Positions 61,021 through 64,000 of a DNA stretch of 64,000 bases are shown one piece after another. Position numbers and translations under genes: made by a program. The notes beneath the pieces were generated by a model. The model did not search any database, was not told where the DNA came from, and saw only the letters and a list, made by a program, of their open reading frames with translations. Position 1 is the first letter of the stretch. Each line of letters starts with the position of its first letter. Source of the stretch: Portibacter lacus. GTDB lineage: Bacteria > Bacteroidota > Bacteroidia > Chitinophagales > Saprospiraceae. The stretch is taken from the NCBI RefSeq assembly GCF_021533215.1, contig NZ_JAJNKA010000020.1:30140-94139 (forward strand). Direction: 5' to 3'.

Positions 61021-61045
61021 TATATCATTTAAGATTTAAATGAGC

Positions 61046-61240
61046 TTATATCACTGAGACATTCACTGCATTCAATCCTTTTTGTCCTTCTTCGACATCA
61101 TAAGAGACTTTATCTCCTTCATAGATAGTACTACCATCTAAACCATTAGCATGAACAAAAACGTCCTTTCCACCATCTTCTGGTGTAATAAATCCAAACC
61201 CTTTGCTGTCATTAAAAAACTTAACTGTACCGTTATTCAT
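61046..61240 (-). CDS. Cold-shock domain protein
   Basis: The 64-residue protein is one cold-shock (OB-fold) domain with RNP1 KGFGFI and RNP2 DVFVHA. It binds single-stranded RNA and melts structures that form at low temperature or during growth. Many family members control their own translation through a long structured leader; the 340-bp gap upstream would allow this, but I see no specific box. It has its own terminator. Confidence 0.93.
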   Translation of the reverse strand: MNNGTVKFFNDSKGFGFITPEDGGKDVFVHANGLDGSTIYEGDKVSYDVEEGQKGLNAVNVSVI

Positions 61241-61582
61241 TGTAAAAATATATAATTTTAAAATGGCGAATTATTAGATTAATAACCCTACCACCACCAT
61301 TAACCCTTATTTTAGAATAAAGTTCCATTGTTTGAAAATTAACTGAAATATATTGAAACATTGCGCATTTTATCCGCAAGAAGCATGACCATTTATCTAA
61401 GATTTTATGCGCTATCCTGTCTAGAAGGTTATAGGCATTTACAAAAATATTTTACATTTTATTCTGAAAATAGAAGCTACAAATCTTAGCTAAGTATGAT
61501 GCTAATAGTCATTTTGTTTTAAAAGGAATTTAATGTCTATATTTAAAGGGTAGTTTCGCCATTAATTACCATATCTATCTCA
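61241..61582. other. 342-bp gap between divergent genes, no clear feature
   Basis: The AT-rich stretch lies upstream of both the cold-shock gene and the small membrane protein gene, so it must hold promoters for each. A run CCCTACCACCACCATTAACC (61287-61306) is unusually C-rich. No ORF, tRNA or clear TAnnTTTG box was found. Confidence 0.3.
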
Positions 61583-61942
61583 ATGAAGACACCTGCAATT
61601 ATCAAAAAAGATAATTTATTAACAGAGGAAATTGAAAATGTTAATTGGTTTTTAAGGTATTTATTATTGCTCTTCATCACAAATCTAGTATTTACAATTC
61701 AGCACCTCTACCTTGAACTCAATTTATATAGTCAATTAATCTATGCGGTCTCCTTTACTATCTTTTTTCAAATATTAGGTCAACTTTCAGTATTGATAAT
61801 TTATCTTTTTAAAAAATTAAAATTATCACGAAGTAAGATACATGGTAAATCAGAATCACTTGCTTTCATTGGTGGCTTCTACGCTTTATTTATCTGTCTT
61901 TTTTTGAATCTATTTCTCGTTATATACAATGTTTATAGATGA
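61583..61942 (+). CDS. Hypothetical small membrane protein
   Basis: The 119-residue protein has three predicted membrane segments (about 24-42, 50-75 and 90-115), a polar N-terminus and a basic loop (FKKLKLSRSKIHGKSE). I do not recognise the family. Its length, ATG start and segment layout argue for a real gene. Confidence 0.45.
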   Translation: MKTPAIIKKDNLLTEEIENVNWFLRYLLLLFITNLVFTIQHLYLELNLYSQLIYAVSFTIFFQILGQLSVLIIYLFKKLKLSRSKIHGKSESLAFIGGFYALFICLFLNLFLVIYNVYR

Positions 61943-62175
61943 TAGGATGTAACAAATAATTAATGGTAACGATTTTAAAATTACAAGCTCCTCATAGTTA
62001 TTGATCTTATTTAACAATGTTTAATTCTTAGTTAAGTCATGTAAAGCTATATCACCCAACATTTTTTCCATTTTTCATGTTAACGTACACCTAATTCTAA
62101 ATTAGATCATTAGAAGTTGGAGATAAGTCCTCATAAATCAAAATAAATTTTTAGCTTTATAACCATAGAAATATT

Positions 62176-63525
62176 ATGATGAGCTTTGATTTTTCAGTTT
62201 TTGTTGGGCGGTTTCACCCTTTGTTTGTGCACCTGCCAATTGGTATGATAATTATTACACTTGTTCTCGAGTTAATCGGAAAAACTGGTAAAAATACTTT
62301 GGCCTGGATGTGGTTGATTTCATTTGCTAGTGCACTTTTTTCCATTTTTACGGGATGGCAGCTTTCTATAGGATCTAGTTATCCCGAAAACCAACTTTTC
62401 TGGCACAAGTGGCTCGGCATCTCTGTAGCGGCCATTTCCTTTTTGCTTTGGGCAATCACTAAATTTGTTGAAAAACGGAAGAATCTATTTTCTGGGGCCT
62501 TAAAAGTTGGACTAATTGTTCTGCTTTCATTAGGTGGGCATATCGGTGGTCAATTAACGCATGGAAATGATTATTTAGTAGAGGCGGCTCCAGGCTTTAT
62601 AAAAAGTATAGCGGGATATAATCCACCGGAGGCTGTAGATTTGTCAGGGATAGAACCAGATTCCATTACTACTTATGAACATTTGATTTATCCATTCTTA
62701 GAGCAAAAGTGTGCGAAATGTCACAATGAGAAATCTATGAGTGGAAATCTAGATATCACTTCTGTTGAAAAACTACTGGAAGGTGGAGATGGAGGTGAAG
62801 TTGTGATTCCGGGAGATGTTGACGAAAGTGAATTGTTCAGAAGAGTTACATTGAACCAGAATAATGTGAAATTCATGCCAACTAATGGCGTTCCACTGAC
62901 CTATTACGAGATGGCGTTGCTGAAATGGTGGATAGAAAATGGTGCACATTTTAAAGAGCAAACTGCGACTATTAAAATGCCTGCAGAAATAATGACAGGT
63001 ATTAATAAACTTTACAAGATAGATTTCACTCCGAAACCTTGGTATGAGAAAGAATCTGGGCCTAAGATAGATACGATGGCTTTAGAGGCGTTCGCTCAAG
63101 GAGGGTTTAAGGTATCAGGAATGTCCAAAAGCGATAACTATTTAGAAGTAAGTCCACTTGGAACGGATTTAGGAAGCCCGATCGATTTCGGTCCATTGAA
63201 AGAGAACATTATTATTTTGGACTTGAAGAATACCGAAATATCTGATGCCAATTTCGAGAAGTTGTCTGAACTGAAAAACTTAATTCGCCTTCAACTGAAT
63301 GGATCGAATACAGAAACAGAAGACTTATTAAAGATAGCTCCTCTGCCACGTTTAGAATCTATTAATCTATATGGCACAAGTATCGATGATGGAGCTTTAG
63401 ATTATCTAGCGTCTTTCCCTTCACTTAAGAGAATTTATACTTGGCAGACACAAGTAACACCAGAAGGCATTGCTGCATTGCAAGGCAAACGTCCGGATAT
63501 TTCTGTTGAAAATGGGATTAATTAA
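62176..63525 (+). CDS. DUF2231-cytochrome c-LRR fusion membrane protein
   Basis: The 449-residue protein joins three parts. Residues about 1-135 form four membrane helices of the DUF2231 type (HPLFVHLPIGMIII, with His residues). Residues about 165-260 form a planctomycete-type cytochrome c domain with one haem site, CAKCHNE, and a later MPTNGVPL in which Met may be the axial ligand. Residues about 325-440 are leucine-rich repeats (LKNTEISDANFEKLSELKNL). It should be an inner-membrane electron-transfer protein with a binding surface. Similar fusions occur beside sugar-oxidising genes in Bacteroidota and Planctomycetes; no such neighbour is visible here. Confidence 0.82.
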   Translation: MMSFDFSVFVGRFHPLFVHLPIGMIIITLVLELIGKTGKNTLAWMWLISFASALFSIFTGWQLSIGSSYPENQLFWHKWLGISVAAISFLLWAITKFVEKRKNLFSGALKVGLIVLLSLGGHIGGQLTHGNDYLVEAAPGFIKSIAGYNPPEAVDLSGIEPDSITTYEHLIYPFLEQKCAKCHNEKSMSGNLDITSVEKLLEGGDGGEVVIPGDVDESELFRRVTLNQNNVKFMPTNGVPLTYYEMALLKWWIENGAHFKEQTATIKMPAEIMTGINKLYKIDFTPKPWYEKESGPKIDTMALEAFAQGGFKVSGMSKSDNYLEVSPLGTDLGSPIDFGPLKENIIILDLKNTEISDANFEKLSELKNLIRLQLNGSNTETEDLLKIAPLPRLESINLYGTSIDDGALDYLASFPSLKRIYTWQTQVTPEGIAALQGKRPDISVENGIN

Positions 63526-63578
63526 AGCTTAAAGCGAAAAAGGAAAGTGTTGATTTTCTTCAAGAAAAAGCACTTGAT

Positions 63579-63630
63579 AGAATCACCTAAAGTTGAGCCT
63601 ATCAATGTGCTGTAGTTAACAGGTGATTCT
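63579..63630. other. Long-range hairpin in the 3' gap of the cytochrome gene
   Basis: AGAATCACCT and AGGTGATTCT form a perfect 10-bp stem around a 32-nt loop. It has no T-tract, so it is not a standard terminator. The gap 63526-63914 also contains the dispersed repeat and a terminator, listed separately. Confidence 0.5.
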
Positions 63631-63727
63631 GCTTTAAAAATAAACATAAGCTTTCGCTGGTGATCGAACATGTCCGCTAGTATTCGGAAAAGTTCTAAAG
63701 ATGAGACTATGAATTTTTTTTCCAGAA

Positions 63728-63785
63728 AAGACCTTACCCATTTCTGCCATCACGCATAGCTCTGCTTAAAATGCAACAGGTCGAA
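63728..63785. repeat. Dispersed intergenic repeat, copy B
   Basis: This 58-bp segment from AAGACCTT to CAGGTCGAA aligns with 15124-15180 at roughly three quarters of positions by eye, with small gaps. The end boxes GACCT and AGGTC are complementary. It ends 14 bp before a strong terminator. Confidence 0.5.
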
Positions 63786-63798
63786 GTAAGGTTTAAAG

Positions 63799-63847
63799 CA
63801 ACACTTTTGGTGGAGCAATGCGAGATGATGAAAAGTGTTGTTTTTTT
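63799..63847 (+). terminator. Rho-independent terminator
   Basis: CAACACTTTT and AAAAGTGTTG form a perfect 10-bp stem around a 22-nt loop, followed by seven T. It may end the cytochrome transcript or a separate small RNA from the structured gap. Confidence 0.75.
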
Positions 63848-63873
63848 CATGATGTTTAAATCTCGCATTAAAG

Positions 63874-64000
63874 TGTCATTGCCTGAAATAAGTTGACCAC
63901 AAATTAAAAGAATTATGAGTGGAAAACAACATTCTGGATTAAATCAGACAGAGCGGCAACGTCGAAGATTTAGTGAAACGTTTAAGAAAAAAAAGGTCAA
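63874..64000 (+). mobile_element. Left end of an IS3-type insertion sequence (partial)
   Basis: The element runs off the right edge. TGTCATTGCCTGAAATAAG, followed by TTGACC, starts about 40 bp before the transposase ATG and has the TG opening and position expected for a terminal inverted repeat of the IS3 group, but the exact end cannot be set without the right copy. Confidence 0.45.
63915..64000 (+). CDS. Transposase OrfA of an IS3-type element (partial)
   Basis: Only the first 28 codons are present. MSGKQHSGLNQTERQRRRF continues into SETFKKKKV, matching the N-terminus of IS3-family OrfA proteins, where an R-R-R-F-S-x-x-F-K segment begins the helix-turn-helix that recognises the element's ends. 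The call rests on this short stretch, so the exact IS group is unknown. Confidence 0.6.
   Translation, partial: MSGKQHSGLNQTERQRRRFSETFKKKKV

Noticed and set aside
63526..63914. RNase P RNA, tmRNA or SRP RNA in the structured gap
   Set aside because: None of their conserved core sequences was found; only generic stems and a terminator are visible.

Overview
The window comes from an AT-rich member of the Bacteroidota, most likely a marine or environmental Saprospiria- or Chitinophagia-type bacterium (phylum confident, family inferred). The evidence is type IX secretion (T9SS) C-terminal sorting domains, a PorZ-like protein, DUF4270, DUF4290 and DUF6427 family proteins, a short GT5 'glycogen synthase', Asp instead of Cys in MurA, and TAnnTTTG promoter boxes close to many start codons. 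No rRNA, tRNA or CRISPR array was seen.

Layout. 1-270: tail of a T9SS cargo protein. 375-3832: a DsbD-type thiol-disulfide locus in which the N-terminal alpha domain occurs four times (two stand-alone proteins, two copies fused to DsbD). 3949-12142: DUF6427 membrane protein, a polyprenyl synthetase, and a minus-strand operon for a GT5 protein, a DUF4270 lipoprotein, GlmS, a DUF4290 protein and MurA, linking amino-sugar supply to the first committed step of peptidoglycan synthesis. 12300-16413: a degenerate AGTC repeat tract, a DUF819 transporter, small membrane proteins and a class III aminotransferase. 16582-22006: pyruvate carboxylase and a secreted purple-acid-phosphatase-like enzyme, bracketed by three copies of an unusual two-box repeat.

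22141-35208 is the most accessory-looking part. It holds an ECF-like sigma factor under an 11-bp inverted repeat with a membrane-bound TPR-like partner, a HExxH membrane protein with a carboxypeptidase-regulatory-like tail, a LytTR-headed run of secreted proteins (FISUMP domain, gliding-type C-terminus), a helical protein of unknown function, a candidate 19-codon ORF, and a CHAT-protease-like lipoprotein. These could form a sigma/CHAT surface-signalling system, but the link is inferred from proximity.

35340-51972 is mostly core: an unknown Cys-rich protein, a thioesterase, a membrane-spanning propeller/LuxR regulator, then FolA and the cell-shape genes mrdA-mreD-mreC with mreB, an apparently inactive M16 peptidase homologue, and a plus-strand run dnaN-nadD-porZ-flippase-like-nitrilase. 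52075-55567 is accessory again: a T9SS cargo, a HigBA-like toxin-antitoxin pair and a Fic protein, each of the latter two followed by an attC-like hairpin. 55649-63525 carries Ddl, an RND/MMPL exporter, an ALDH7-type aldehyde dehydrogenase, a cold-shock protein and a DUF2231-cytochrome c-LRR fusion. A structured intergenic region and the start of an IS3-type insertion sequence close the window.
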